A DNA stretch of 64,000 bases from Vreelandella titanicae BH1 (GCF_000336575.1 NZ_AOPO01000015.1:36369-100368), one strand, 5' to 3'; counted from the stretch's first letter, positions 42,658 through 51,721 are shown. Translations and numbers: made by a program. The notes: generated by a model from the letters alone, not told the origin.

Positions 42658-43836
42658 ATGGCCGAGACAACACACACGGTGCCCACCACAATGGCTGCTA
42701 TGCTTTTGATCGGACATGGCGGTATCGAAAAGCTGGAATACCATCAGGATGTCGCCACGCCGCAGCCCAAGGCGGGCGAAGTGCTGGTGCAGGTGACCGC
42801 CACGGCGAAGAACAACACTGATCGCAAAGCGCGTGAAGGGCTGTACCCTACCAAGGACAAAGGCGATGTCACGTCCTTTGCCATGGGAGGTACGCCAACC
42901 TTAACTTTCCCGCGTATTCAAGGCGCCGACGTCGCTGGCCGCATAGTGGCGGTGGGAGAGGGCGTTGACGCCGGGCGCATTGGTCAGCGAGGTTTGCTGG
43001 ATTTTAATATTTACGCCGATGAACGCCGTGATATTAATCTAACCCCGGATTACTATGGCCATGGAGCCGACGGCGGCTTTGCTGAGTATATCGCTGTGCC
43101 TGCTGATCAGTTTTATCACGTGCCCAACCCCGAGCTTCACGACGCTGAATTGGCCTCAATGGGCATGTGCTCTTATCAAACGGCTTACCACATGATGACT
43201 GCCGCCAAGGTGAGTGCTGGCGAGCGTGTGCTGGTCAGTGGTGCTAGTGGCGGTGTTGGCACCGCGCTCATTCAGCTCTGCCGTATTGTGGGAGCGGTTC
43301 CGTATGCCGTTAGCCAGTTAGATAAAGCCGAGGCGCTCAAAGCACTAGGCGCAGAAGCGGTCATTGATCGTGGCGACCTACCGACGTTTGTTGACCGGGT
43401 GCTGGAAACCACTGGCGGCAAACCAATCGATGCGGTGATGGACTTAGTCGGCGGTGAGATGACCAACCTGTTTATTGACACCATGATTGTCGATATGCAG
43501 GGGCGTAAGAGCTACCCCCGTCTCTCCATTGCTGGTGCCAGCGGTGGCAACCTTAGCGAAATGATGTGGACCCGCGTGTACCTTTACCAAGTACAGATAT
43601 TTGGCGTTTCCCATGGCACCCGCGAAGAGGCCGAACAGCTGGTGGCGTGGATTCGCAGTGGGGAATTAAAGCCGGTACTTCACGCCGCTTTTAAGCTTTC
43701 TGACCTGCATGCCGCCGAGCGCTATTTTGTTAACCGGGGCAGCAATTATCTGGGCAAAATTGTGCTTGTTCCCGATGCTCAGTGGGCATCTCACGGTGCG
43801 CCGTTCGCCCTTGAAAATCCTTCTTCTGCCGTTTAG
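42658..43836 (+). CDS. Zinc-type alcohol dehydrogenase-like (MDR) oxidoreductase
   Basis: This 392-residue medium-chain dehydrogenase/reductase has a GroES-like N-terminal half (AGEVLVQVTATAKNNTDRKAREGLYP; RIQGADVAGRIVAVGEG) and a Rossmann half with VLVSGASGGVGTALIQL. It lacks the zinc-ligand cysteine cluster, as in quinone-oxidoreductase-like MDRs, so it likely reduces an enone, enoyl or quinone substrate with NAD(P)H. AGGAG precedes ATG 42658 (an upstream start at 42628 is in frame). The proline-racemase-like gene begins 11 bases after its stop; the two are probably one operon. Confidence 0.83.
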   Translation: MAETTHTVPTTMAAMLLIGHGGIEKLEYHQDVATPQPKAGEVLVQVTATAKNNTDRKAREGLYPTKDKGDVTSFAMGGTPTLTFPRIQGADVAGRIVAVGEGVDAGRIGQRGLLDFNIYADERRDINLTPDYYGHGADGGFAEYIAVPADQFYHVPNPELHDAELASMGMCSYQTAYHMMTAAKVSAGERVLVSGASGGVGTALIQLCRIVGAVPYAVSQLDKAEALKALGAEAVIDRGDLPTFVDRVLETTGGKPIDAVMDLVGGEMTNLFIDTMIVDMQGRKSYPRLSIAGASGGNLSEMMWTRVYLYQVQIFGVSHGTREEAEQLVAWIRSGELKPVLHAAFKLSDLHAAERYFVNRGSNYLGKIVLVPDAQWASHGAPFALENPSSAV

Positions 43837-43847
43837 GAGCGCCGCTA

Positions 43848-44912
43848 GTGCATAACCTTCATACCATCCAGCTAATGGACACTCATGCCGGTGGTGACGT
43901 TAGCCGTATCGTCACAGGGGGGATTGATGTTCTGCCTGGCGCCACCGTTCGCGAGCAGATGGAGTACCTGCGTGATGACGCCGACGGTTTGCGCCGCCTG
44001 CTGCTCGAAGAGCCCTACGGCATCCCGGAAATGTCGGTCGACTTGTTGGTGCCGGCCACTCACCCTGAGGCGGTGGCGGGTTACATCATTATGGAAGTGA
44101 TGGGGTACCCTATTTACTCTGGCTCCAACACGCTGTGTACCGCCACGGCCGTGCTGGAGAGCGGCATTGTGCCCAAGCAGGAAGGCATACAGCGCTTTAA
44201 GCTTGAAGCGCCGGCGGGGCTAGTGCAAATCGAAGCGAAGGTGCATAACGGTGTGGTGGAGTCGGTTACTTGTGGCGGCCTTCCCAGCTATATCGATACC
44301 TATCGCGATACGATTCAAGTGCCGGGGATTGGCGAAGTCACCTATTCGATCGCCTATAGCGGTGGCTTTTACGCCTTGGTCGATGCAACCGAGCTGGGCT
44401 TTAAGTTGGTGCGTGATGAGGAGCGCGCACTTTCAGAGTGTGCCTACAAAATTGTTGAGGCAATAAAAGCGCAGCGGGGCTTTTCTCACTACACTCTGGG
44501 CGATGTGGGGCCTCTGCCATTTTTGCACTTTATGGGGCCTGAAGAGCAGATAGGGGAGGGGTATACACGTTCACGGTCAACGACCTACGTTCATCCAGGC
44601 GTTATTTGCCGCAGCACAACGGGCACCGGCACCTCGGCACGTCTAGCGCTAATGAACTACGAAGGGCGTTTGAATGTAGGTGATAAGCTAGAGACGGTGT
44701 CACTGCGTGAGACGGGGTTTATCGGCACCTTCATTGGCACCCATCAGGAAGGGGCTTACCAGGTAGTGGAAAATACCATTACTGGCCGCAGCTATGTATT
44801 GGCCCACTCGGATATTGTGATTAACTGTGATGACCCGATGGTCGCGTGTGGCGAGCTACACCATATCTTGCGCGACCGTCACTCGCCGGAAGCCCTGCCT
44901 TTAGAAACATAG
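43848..44912 (+). CDS. Proline racemase/hydroxyproline epimerase family protein lacking both usual cysteines
   Basis: A 354-residue protein of the proline racemase fold (MDTHAGGDVSRIVTGG start, VTCGGLPSYIDT, STTGTGTSARLALM). In racemases and epimerases the two catalytic acids/bases are cysteines in MCGH and SPCGTGTSA. Here the matching positions are Ser91 (IYSGSNT) and Thr257 (RSTTGTGTSA). Members with one Thr are trans-3-hydroxyproline dehydratases; Ser/Thr is unusual, so racemase activity is doubtful and a dehydratase-like or new activity is likely. The start is GTG 43848 with GGAG upstream. Part of a two-gene operon with the MDR enzyme. Confidence 0.8.
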   Translation: MHNLHTIQLMDTHAGGDVSRIVTGGIDVLPGATVREQMEYLRDDADGLRRLLLEEPYGIPEMSVDLLVPATHPEAVAGYIIMEVMGYPIYSGSNTLCTATAVLESGIVPKQEGIQRFKLEAPAGLVQIEAKVHNGVVESVTCGGLPSYIDTYRDTIQVPGIGEVTYSIAYSGGFYALVDATELGFKLVRDEERALSECAYKIVEAIKAQRGFSHYTLGDVGPLPFLHFMGPEEQIGEGYTRSRSTTYVHPGVICRSTTGTGTSARLALMNYEGRLNVGDKLETVSLRETGFIGTFIGTHQEGAYQVVENTITGRSYVLAHSDIVINCDDPMVACGELHHILRDRHSPEALPLET

Positions 44913-45124
44913 CCCCTAGAAACATAGTCCCTAGAAACATAGCCTTCGGCTATTAAGCGTTCCCATACCGGGGTCTTTTCGGCCTCGGTCATGCTGCCCC
45001 AAACCGCAATTTCATCCAGCGTGCGACCACACCCTTCGCACACCGATGTTGTTGGTTCAATCTGACAGATTTGTATGCAGGGCGAAAGGGGGCGCTGAGC
45101 AGGAGGTGCGGTGTCTTTAGTCAT
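44879..45124 (-). CDS. DUF1289 small protein
   Basis: An 81-residue protein with the DUF1289 signature SPCIQICQIEPTTSVCEGCGRTLDEI and WGSMTEAEK, including four cysteines that probably bind a metal. The C-terminus has three near-identical YVS(R/K) units encoded by a 15-base tandem repeat, which runs into the 3' end of the convergent racemase-like gene (overlap 44879-44912). Its start codon overlaps the arfB stop by one base. Confidence 0.85.
   Translation of the reverse strand: MTKDTAPPAQRPLSPCIQICQIEPTTSVCEGCGRTLDEIAVWGSMTEAEKTPVWERLIAEGYVSRDYVSRGYVSKGRASGE
44901..44945. repeat. 15-base tandem repeat across two convergent gene ends
   Basis: Three copies (44901-44915, 44916-44930, 44931-44945) of a unit such as CTAGAAACATAGTCC differ at one or two bases. 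The first copy includes the stop codon of the racemase-like gene, and all three are coding for DUF1289 on the minus strand. The unit is a multiple of three, so the DUF1289 frame is kept. Confidence 0.85.
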
Positions 45125-45540
45125 TAAGAGGCCGACACCTTACCGCGCAGCGATTTAATTTTGCCCTTACGGGTTTTGTGATCGACGCGGCGGCGCTGTG
45201 AACCTTTGGTGGGCTTAGTGGCGCGGCGTGCTTTTTGCTGCTTGGTGGCACTCTGTATCAGCTCTTTTAAGCGTGCCAACGCATCCTCTTTATTCAGCTC
45301 AAGCTTACGATGGCTCTGGGCTTTAATAATCACCACGCCCTCTTTACTGATGCGCTGATCGGACAGCGCCATTAAGCGCTCTTTGTACAGCGGTGGCAGT
45401 GTTGAGCTAAGAATATCGAAGCGCAGGTGTACCGCTGAAGCGACTTTATTGACGTTCTGTCCGCCCGCGCCTTGGGCGCGAATCTGGCTAATATCAATCT
45501 CCCAATCAGCCAGGGTAACGTTGCTAGAAATGGTGAGCAT
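45124..45540 (-). CDS. arfB: Alternative ribosome-rescue factor / peptidyl-tRNA hydrolase ArfB
   Basis: This 138-residue protein has the class-I release-factor-like GGQ motif (AQGAGGQNVNKVASAVHLRF) near residue 25 and a basic C-terminal tail (KGSQRRRVDHKTRKGKIKSLRGK) that enters the empty mRNA channel. ArfB releases nascent chains from stalled ribosomes. The family start MLTISSNVTLADWEI fits ATG 45540; a longer frame to 45618 is not family-like. It overlaps DUF1289 by one base and is probably its operon partner. Confidence 0.92.
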   Translation of the reverse strand: MLTISSNVTLADWEIDISQIRAQGAGGQNVNKVASAVHLRFDILSSTLPPLYKERLMALSDQRISKEGVVIIKAQSHRKLELNKEDALARLKELIQSATKQQKARRATKPTKGSQRRRVDHKTRKGKIKSLRGKVSAS

Positions 45541-45721
45541 TAATGGCCCCTGTGTTACTCGTGAACCCATAAGGCTAGCACAATTGGCACACCTGAGACG
45601 AAGGAGGGCTTTCAGCACTTGTGGTAGGGAGCTTCAGCTCGCGAATGTGTGGGCTACCAGCCTGATGAGACTATGGGGCGCTTGCAGCCCTGATGTTTAG
45701 CCCACGTTTTAGCGCGCCCGG

Positions 45722-46669
45722 TTAGCCAGCTAGATTGTTGACTGGCTGACCATTAATGTAGGCCAGCAGGTTACTAAACGCATCGCCAAAGTAGAGCTCG
45801 TAGCTATCCTTTTCCACATAGCCAAGGTGTGGTGTGGCGACCAGATTGGACAGTCCCAGCAGTGAGTTTTCGAATACAGGTTCTGCATCGAATACGTCTA
45901 CCGCAGCTTGACCGGGTCGCCCGGCTTTTAGTGCTCTTTCCAGCGCCCCAGGTGCCACTAGCTGAGAACGGCTGGTATTCACCAACAGAGATGTGGGCTT
46001 CATCTGGTCTAGGGTTTCAGCGTTGACGATACCGCGAGTATCGTCGTTTAAACGAAGGTGTAGGCTGAGCACATCCGCACGCTGGAACAAATCAGCCTGA
46101 TTTTTGGCTACCTCTAGTCCAGCATCTGAAGCGCGCTGGCGGGTGCCTTCTCTTCCCCACACCAAAACGTTCATTTCAAATGCCTGGCCATAGCGCGCTA
46201 CTAAGCTGCCGATTTTGCCATAGCCAAAAATGCCTAGGGTGCGGCCTTTAAGGCCCGTGCCTAAGGTACGCTGCCAACGGCCCGCTTTCAGGTTCTCGAC
46301 CTCTGCGGGTATATGGCGCATCGCGGCAAGCACCAAGCCCCAGGTTAATTCTGCCGCCGCATAGGGCGAGCCAGTGCCCGTCATAACAGTGATGCCATGA
46401 CGGCTGCAAGCCTCCATATCCACGTGCGCTGCACCGCCACCCGTTTGGCTAATGACTTTCAGGTTGGGCAAGCGTTCAAGCAGGGCGGCCGTGATAGGCG
46501 TGCGTTCACGGATGAGTACCAACGCCTCGGCATCCTGAAAGCGCGCGCTCAATGCATCCAGGTCAGTAAGCGTATCGTGATAAACCTTTACCTCTTGACC
46601 TTCTAGCTGCTTGAAAGCGTCTAAACTGCGCACACAGTCCTGATAATCATCAGCAATGACAATCTTCAT
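45722..46669 (-). CDS. D-2-hydroxyacid dehydrogenase family protein
   Basis: This 315-residue protein has the NAD-binding GIFGYGKIGSLVARYG motif (GxGxxG) and the usual catalytic elements: Arg in NTSRSQLV, Glu in FDAEPVF and His in TPHLGYVEKDSYELY. It reduces a 2-keto acid to a D-2-hydroxy acid or acts in a serine/glycerate-type pathway; the substrate is uncertain. It is divergent from the flavin reductase gene, with a 122-base promoter gap. Confidence 0.9.
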   Translation of the reverse strand: MKIVIADDYQDCVRSLDAFKQLEGQEVKVYHDTLTDLDALSARFQDAEALVLIRERTPITAALLERLPNLKVISQTGGGAAHVDMEACSRHGITVMTGTGSPYAAAELTWGLVLAAMRHIPAEVENLKAGRWQRTLGTGLKGRTLGIFGYGKIGSLVARYGQAFEMNVLVWGREGTRQRASDAGLEVAKNQADLFQRADVLSLHLRLNDDTRGIVNAETLDQMKPTSLLVNTSRSQLVAPGALERALKAGRPGQAAVDVFDAEPVFENSLLGLSNLVATPHLGYVEKDSYELYFGDAFSNLLAYINGQPVNNLAG

Positions 46670-46791
46670 TGAATCGGTTCCTTGCTGGGCAGCATATGTT
46701 TGTAAAACGCGTCTATGCTGGCAATGCTGTTGTAAAGTGATAGCTGTTATAGGTTGATAATACGCTTAAACCCATTACTCAGGAGTCAAAA

Positions 46792-47406
46792 ATGAGCGAC
46801 TACCTATTGGATGATTCCCCACTAAGCCCAGGGGTTATTTATCGGTTGCTGTCGGGCACTGTTTGCCCCCGGCCTATTGCCTGGGTGTCTACCCAGAATA
46901 AGCAAGGAAATGCCAATTTGGCGCCATTTTCCTTTTTTAACGTGGTCAGCGTGAATCCACCGGTGCTGGCGTTTTCTCCACTGCTGAATGGTAGCGGTGA
47001 ACTTAAAGATACCGTGCGCAATTTAAAAGAAGTACCTGAATGTGTCGTACATGTGGGTAGTGAAGGGTTGATAGAAGCGCTCAATACCACTAGCGCCAGC
47101 TTGCCGCCAGGAGAGGATGAGTTTGCGCTGGCCGACCTTGAAAAAGCTGAGATGCCTGGGGTCAGCGTGCCACGCATTGCCAACGCTCCCGTGGCGTTTG
47201 GTTGCAAACTATTCGATATGATTAGCTTTGGTGACCAGCCGCTAGCAGGTACTTTGGTGCTGGCTCAGGTTGTCTCCATCCATATTGACGATTCGCTGTG
47301 GGATGGTCGCCATGTAGATATGGATCGACTCAAACCTGTTGGTCGGCTTGCAGGCAGTGATTACATCCGTATCAGTGACCGTTTCGCCATCGAAAGACCT
47401 GCTTAA
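46792..47406 (+). CDS. Flavin reductase family protein
   Basis: This 204-residue protein of the FMN-binding split-barrel (flavin reductase-like) family has VCPRPIAWVSTQNKQGNANLAPFSFFNVVSVNPPVLAFSP, the flavin-binding signature. It probably reduces free FMN/FAD with NAD(P)H or binds flavin for a partner oxygenase, but no oxygenase is nearby. AGGAG precedes ATG 46792. Confidence 0.88.
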   Translation: MSDYLLDDSPLSPGVIYRLLSGTVCPRPIAWVSTQNKQGNANLAPFSFFNVVSVNPPVLAFSPLLNGSGELKDTVRNLKEVPECVVHVGSEGLIEALNTTSASLPPGEDEFALADLEKAEMPGVSVPRIANAPVAFGCKLFDMISFGDQPLAGTLVLAQVVSIHIDDSLWDGRHVDMDRLKPVGRLAGSDYIRISDRFAIERPA

Positions 47407-47453
47407 AAGCATAATTTTGCGCTAATGGCGGGTGTGACATCAACTGTTACAAT

Positions 47454-47475
47454 CTAAGTAATATTTGTTACTTAG
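47454..47475. promoter_or_regulatory. AT-rich inverted repeat before the binding-protein gene
   Basis: Perfect eight-base arms CTAAGTAA and TTACTTAG flank TATTTG, 47 bases after the flavin reductase stop and about 157 before the binding-protein start. It is too AT-rich to be a good terminator and looks more like an operator. Nothing else is evident in the 225-base gap. Confidence 0.45.
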
Positions 47476-47631
47476 CAACCAACGATAATTAATCTTTAGT
47501 CGTATATCCTCCCGCCGATAGAGATAAGAACTGGTTGGTGATTTCGAACGCGTGCGGTGTTAACCATTGCACGTATTCGATATTGCCATTTATGTAGTGG
47601 GGAAGTGATCTAGCCAGCAAGGAGCAGATCA

Positions 47632-48846
47632 ATGCAACGATTGGGAATCGGGTTGTTAATAAAAGCCTTGTCACAAAAGGTCTTATTAAGAAAATACTTA
47701 TTGAATATAGCATTAGCAGTGGGAATGTTTGTTCCACTTCTTGCGCAGGCAGAGCTGAGTTTCGGTATTGTTGCTCCTTCCAGCGGTGGGGCCGCACCGC
47801 TAGGATTGGGTATGCAAAAAGGTATCGAGACCTACTTTGCCGAAGTCAACGAGGCAGGTGGGGTTAATGGTGAAACCCTGGCGTTAATTGCCCGGGATGA
47901 TCAGTACAAACCGCTGCAGGCCGCCAGTAATACCCGACAGTTGATTCAAGAGGATGAAGTGCTCGCGGCGATCGGAAATGTCGGCACTCCGACGGCCACC
48001 GTTACTATTCCCATCTTTAACGAATATGAAACGCTTCTGTATGGCGCTTTTACTGGCGCGGGTGTGCTGCGCAAAACGCCGCCTGACCGCTTCGTGATTA
48101 ACTACCGGGCAAGCTATGTACAAGAAACCGCCGCCATGGTGGGCGGGCTGTTGGAGGCAGGTGTTTTGCCCGAGGAGATCGCCTTCTTTACGCAGAACGA
48201 TAGCTTTGGCGATGCAGGATACAATGGTGCCACCCAGGCATTAACTGCCCATGGCGTCGACAATATCGCGGCACTGGCTCATGGCCGCTTTACTCGCGGT
48301 ACACGTAATATTCACCAGGGCTTAGCGACCATTCTGGAAGCGCCGGTGACACCACGCGCCGTTATCATCGTCGGTACTTACGGCCCCGCAGCGGACTTCA
48401 TTCGCGAAGCGAAAAATGACCTACCTGATACGCTATTTCTGAACGTTTCTTTTGTGGGCAGCCAAGCACTTATGGATGAACTTGGCGATCTGGCGGAAGG
48501 TGTCATTATTACCCAAGTCGTCCCCCCGCTAAATGCCGACCTGCCCGCCGTTGAGGCCTACCGCAAAGCGTTGGAAACCCATGCCCGTGGTAGTGAACCT
48601 GACTTTATTTCCCTGGAAGGTTATTTGGCGGCAAAACTCTTTGTTGAGGGCGTAAGAGCGGCCGGTGCTAACCCTGACCGTGAGGCGATTGTGGATGGTC
48701 TGCTTGGGTTGGGCTCGGTTGATATTGGTTTGGAAGAGCCGTTGAGCTTGGGGCCAAATGACCATCAAGCCAGTGATGCGGTATGGCCAACCATTATTAA
48801 AAACGGCCGTTTCGAGTCGGTGGAATGGGCAAGCCTGTTGCCCTAA
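47632..48846 (+). CDS. Branched-chain amino acid-type ABC substrate-binding protein (Peripla_BP_6)
   Basis: A 404-residue exported protein. A signal peptide (about residues 1-42, ending LLAQA) is followed by a mature LivJ-like type I periplasmic binding protein (FGIVAPSSGGAAPLGLGMQKGIETYFAEVNEAGGVNGE; PAADFIREAKNDLPDTLFLNVSFVGS). No ABC permease or ATPase genes follow; instead a chemoreceptor gene starts 45 bases later. The protein may present its ligand to that receptor rather than to a transporter. AAGGAG precedes ATG 47632. Confidence 0.87.
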   Translation: MQRLGIGLLIKALSQKVLLRKYLLNIALAVGMFVPLLAQAELSFGIVAPSSGGAAPLGLGMQKGIETYFAEVNEAGGVNGETLALIARDDQYKPLQAASNTRQLIQEDEVLAAIGNVGTPTATVTIPIFNEYETLLYGAFTGAGVLRKTPPDRFVINYRASYVQETAAMVGGLLEAGVLPEEIAFFTQNDSFGDAGYNGATQALTAHGVDNIAALAHGRFTRGTRNIHQGLATILEAPVTPRAVIIVGTYGPAADFIREAKNDLPDTLFLNVSFVGSQALMDELGDLAEGVIITQVVPPLNADLPAVEAYRKALETHARGSEPDFISLEGYLAAKLFVEGVRAAGANPDREAIVDGLLGLGSVDIGLEEPLSLGPNDHQASDAVWPTIIKNGRFESVEWASLLP

Positions 48847-48891
48847 AGCTTACGTTACCTGTCTGTCCCCTGACACAAGTGAAAACAGATA

Positions 48892-50991
48892 ATGAAAAAA
48901 ACCTTAAGTATTCGAGCGATGTTGATCAGCCTGTTCTTAGCCGCAGTGCTAGGCGCTGTGGTGCTGGCGGCAACCGGTTGGACGACCAACCAACGGCTAA
49001 TCGACTCACAGCGTTATATTACCAATGAAGTATTGCCGCTTCAGGATGCCAGCATGGGCATGGTGCTTACCATGGGGGCATTTGGTCAACGCCATGCGGA
49101 TTTGCTTGCCGCAGAAAGCGTGACTGATCTAGATGAGACCACCTCTCAAGCGGCACTGGATGAGCGTTTTAATGATGCACGGCAAGGCCTCCATGGGGTT
49201 GATCAAGCGCAAGGGTTGAGTGAGCTGGATAGCCACTATCAAGCATTGCTGGAAGGAGATACGGCGCTGGAAGCCGTACGCCGCGAAGAGCTGAGCCTAC
49301 AAACCCAGATGGCTGAGCGCATCAGTGCAATGCAAGCGCTTATTTCTCAAGTAATACTAAGTGCCGAAGATATTGCCGGGCGGACGGCGCTAGCACAGGT
49401 TCGCAGTGACCGTGAACAGCGCGAGTTAGTGGAAGCCTGGCGCGAAGATGGCATGACCACGTTACCGACCCAATTGCTCGACAATATGTTTACCGCGCAA
49501 GCGGACATCGGACGCCTGAGCGGCAATGCGCGCATGGCATTAGCGCAGCTGTCAGATCTTGGCCGCCAGATGATGCAAACGACTAGCGTCGATGCGCTGG
49601 TCAATTTGCGTCACAATGAAATTGCCCAGCAGGTGGGTCTAGCTCGCCAATCACTGGCGGCGATCGCCGACGCGCCTAGCACCGAAGTAGACCAGCGAGC
49701 GCAAATCAGTGATCTAGACGATGTCATCGTAGAGCTGGATGGGTTGATGGTATCCGATGACAACGCTGTCTATGAGCTGCGTTTACAGCAGTTAGAGTTA
49801 AACGCCCAGGTGCAAGCGGCGCTCACTAATGTTGCCCAAGCCATGGCGCAGATGCGCACGGCGCTGAGCGACGTGGAGGCATTTACCGTGGCTCAGGCGG
49901 ACAGCGCCGCGACCCAGGCCGAAGCATTAGCCAACGCCGGGCGTTCACTGCTGATTATGGTTACTCTGGCGGTCATCGCGCTGCTTGCCATCTTTGGCTG
50001 GCGTACCATGGTGCGTGTATTGGGCCCGCTAGTGGCGATGCGCCAGCAAATGGAAAACATCAGCGGAGCCGCAGGGGAAAACGCTGACCTTTCTAAGCGA
50101 CTAGAGCTTAAGCGCAATGATGAAGTGGGCCAAACTGCCCAAGCGTTTAACAACATGATGAATACTTTTGAAGGCATGGTGGCACAAATTCGTGAAAGTG
50201 CCGAAGCCATCGCGGCCAGCAGCCGCCAAATTGCCGCCGGTAATGAAAACCTCTCCCAGCGTACTGACCAGCAGGCAGCATCGTTGGCGGAAACGGCTTC
50301 AAGCCTCGAACAGATCACGGCCACGGTGAAACAGACCGCTGATTACGCTGACCAAGCCAAAGACGCTAGCGGTAATGTTGATCAGCGCGCCCGTGCCGCT
50401 GGTGAGGTATCAACGCGCACCACGGCGGCAATGGGTGATATCCGCGAGGCGAGCGAAAAGATTACCTCGATCATCAAAGCCATTGACGATATCGCTTTTC
50501 AAACCAACTTGCTGGCGCTCAACGCTTCTGTTGAAGCGGCGCGAGCGGGTGAGCAGGGCCGTGGGTTTGCCGTAGTGGCCCAAGAAGTGCGCAAATTAGC
50601 GGGACGTAGCGCCGATGAAGCGGCCCAAATTCGTCATTTGGTAGACGACAGTGTCGCCAAGGTAAGCGAGGGTGAGCAACTGGTAAACGCCTCAAGCAAA
50701 CACCTGCAGGAAATCATTGATAGCCTGGGAGAGGTGACGCGCTATGTTACCGAGATTGCTGGGGCGACCCATGAGCAATCTGCTGGTATTGATCAGATCA
50801 ACCAGGCAATTTCGCAGCTGGATCAGGTGACACACCAGAACGCCCGCTTGGTGCAAGAAGCGACGACTGCCAGCCATACGCTGGATGATCGTGCCGGTGA
50901 TATGCATTCACTGGTAGGGCGCTTTCGGGTCGGCGACGCGGCAGGGCAACGGCATCTAGCGCTTCCGCAGCAGGAGAAAGTGACTCAGTAG
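48892..50991 (+). CDS. Methyl-accepting chemotaxis protein with large helical periplasmic domain
   Basis: A 699-residue receptor: TM1 about 10-30, a 320-residue helix-rich periplasmic domain (31-351, HBM- or TorS-sensor-like), TM2 352-371, HAMP about 372-430, and a signalling hairpin with the conserved tip AFQTNLLALNASVEAARAGEQ. It signals to CheA/CheW. Large helical bimodular sensors can read ligand-loaded binding proteins, and a periplasmic binding protein gene lies directly upstream, so the pair may sense its ligand together. The C-terminal tail (LALPQQEKVTQ) lacks an obvious NWxxF CheR-binding pentapeptide. Confidence 0.92.
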   Translation: MKKTLSIRAMLISLFLAAVLGAVVLAATGWTTNQRLIDSQRYITNEVLPLQDASMGMVLTMGAFGQRHADLLAAESVTDLDETTSQAALDERFNDARQGLHGVDQAQGLSELDSHYQALLEGDTALEAVRREELSLQTQMAERISAMQALISQVILSAEDIAGRTALAQVRSDREQRELVEAWREDGMTTLPTQLLDNMFTAQADIGRLSGNARMALAQLSDLGRQMMQTTSVDALVNLRHNEIAQQVGLARQSLAAIADAPSTEVDQRAQISDLDDVIVELDGLMVSDDNAVYELRLQQLELNAQVQAALTNVAQAMAQMRTALSDVEAFTVAQADSAATQAEALANAGRSLLIMVTLAVIALLAIFGWRTMVRVLGPLVAMRQQMENISGAAGENADLSKRLELKRNDEVGQTAQAFNNMMNTFEGMVAQIRESAEAIAASSRQIAAGNENLSQRTDQQAASLAETASSLEQITATVKQTADYADQAKDASGNVDQRARAAGEVSTRTTAAMGDIREASEKITSIIKAIDDIAFQTNLLALNASVEAARAGEQGRGFAVVAQEVRKLAGRSADEAAQIRHLVDDSVAKVSEGEQLVNASSKHLQEIIDSLGEVTRYVTEIAGATHEQSAGIDQINQAISQLDQVTHQNARLVQEATTASHTLDDRAGDMHSLVGRFRVGDAAGQRHLALPQQEKVTQ

Positions 50992-51102
50992 TAAGCAATT
51001 ACTACCTATTGTCGGAAAGCGCTTGCTAGTCTCATCTAACACGCCCTGCGTGTGCTCAAACACTCGATCAATAACCATAAGATAACCAAGAGGAGCACTG
51101 AG

Positions 51103-51672
51103 ATGAGCAGCAAGCGCATTTTAATGATCACCGGCGATTTCACTGAAGATTATGAAACCATGGTGCCATTTCAGGCACTTATGGCAGTCGGCCATCGTGT
51201 CGATGCAGTTTGCCCCGGGAAAGCCTCGGGCGATACTGTGGCGACGGCGATTCATGACTTCGAAGGCGATCAAACCTATTCCGAAAAGCCCGGCCACCGT
51301 TTTGCCCTGAATGCCGATTTTGCCAGCATTAATCCCGCCGATTACGATGCCTTGGTAGTGCCTGGTGGACGTGCACCTGAATATCTTCGTTTGAACAAAG
51401 AGGTGCTAACCATGGTTCAGCACTTTTTTGAGACCAATAAACCCGTGGCGGCGATTTGCCACGGCGCTCAGCTATTAGCCGCTGCAAAAGTACTGGAAGG
51501 GAAGCAGTGCTCCGCTTACCCGGCCTGCCAGCCGGAAGTAGAGCTTGCGGGTGGCCACTTTGCCAACCTGGAAGTGACCGATGCGGTAACCGATGGCAAC
51601 CTGGTCACCGCCCCCGCATGGCCTGCCCACCCAGCCTGGCTGGCGCAGTTTATGGCGCTACTGAATAAGTGA
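51103..51672 (+). CDS. DJ-1/PfpI family protein
   Basis: This 189-residue protein has the nucleophile elbow AAICHGAQLLAAAKVL (Cys in CHG), an upstream acid site GDFTEDYE and VVPGGRAPEYLR, as in the DJ-1/PfpI superfamily (putative proteases, glyoxalases or deglycases). The start is ATG 51103 with AGAGGAG upstream; an open frame back to 51052 is not family-like. A good terminator follows. Confidence 0.9.
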   Translation: MSSKRILMITGDFTEDYETMVPFQALMAVGHRVDAVCPGKASGDTVATAIHDFEGDQTYSEKPGHRFALNADFASINPADYDALVVPGGRAPEYLRLNKEVLTMVQHFFETNKPVAAICHGAQLLAAAKVLEGKQCSAYPACQPEVELAGGHFANLEVTDAVTDGNLVTAPAWPAHPAWLAQFMALLNK

Positions 51673-51699
51673 GCTTGGCCCACTAACCTAACGAAATTT

Positions 51700-51721
51700 G
51701 CGCCCAGCACCCGCTGGGCGC
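51700..51721 (+). terminator. Intrinsic terminator after the DJ-1/PfpI gene
   Basis: Perfect nine-base GC-rich arms GCGCCCAGC/GCTGGGCGC with loop ACCC are followed by TCTTGTTTG, 28 bases after the DJ-1/PfpI stop. Confidence 0.8.

Noticed and set aside
47489..47797. 102-residue minus-strand frame opposite the binding-protein start
   Set aside because: It overlaps the signal peptide region of a well-supported gene, and the sequence has no family features.
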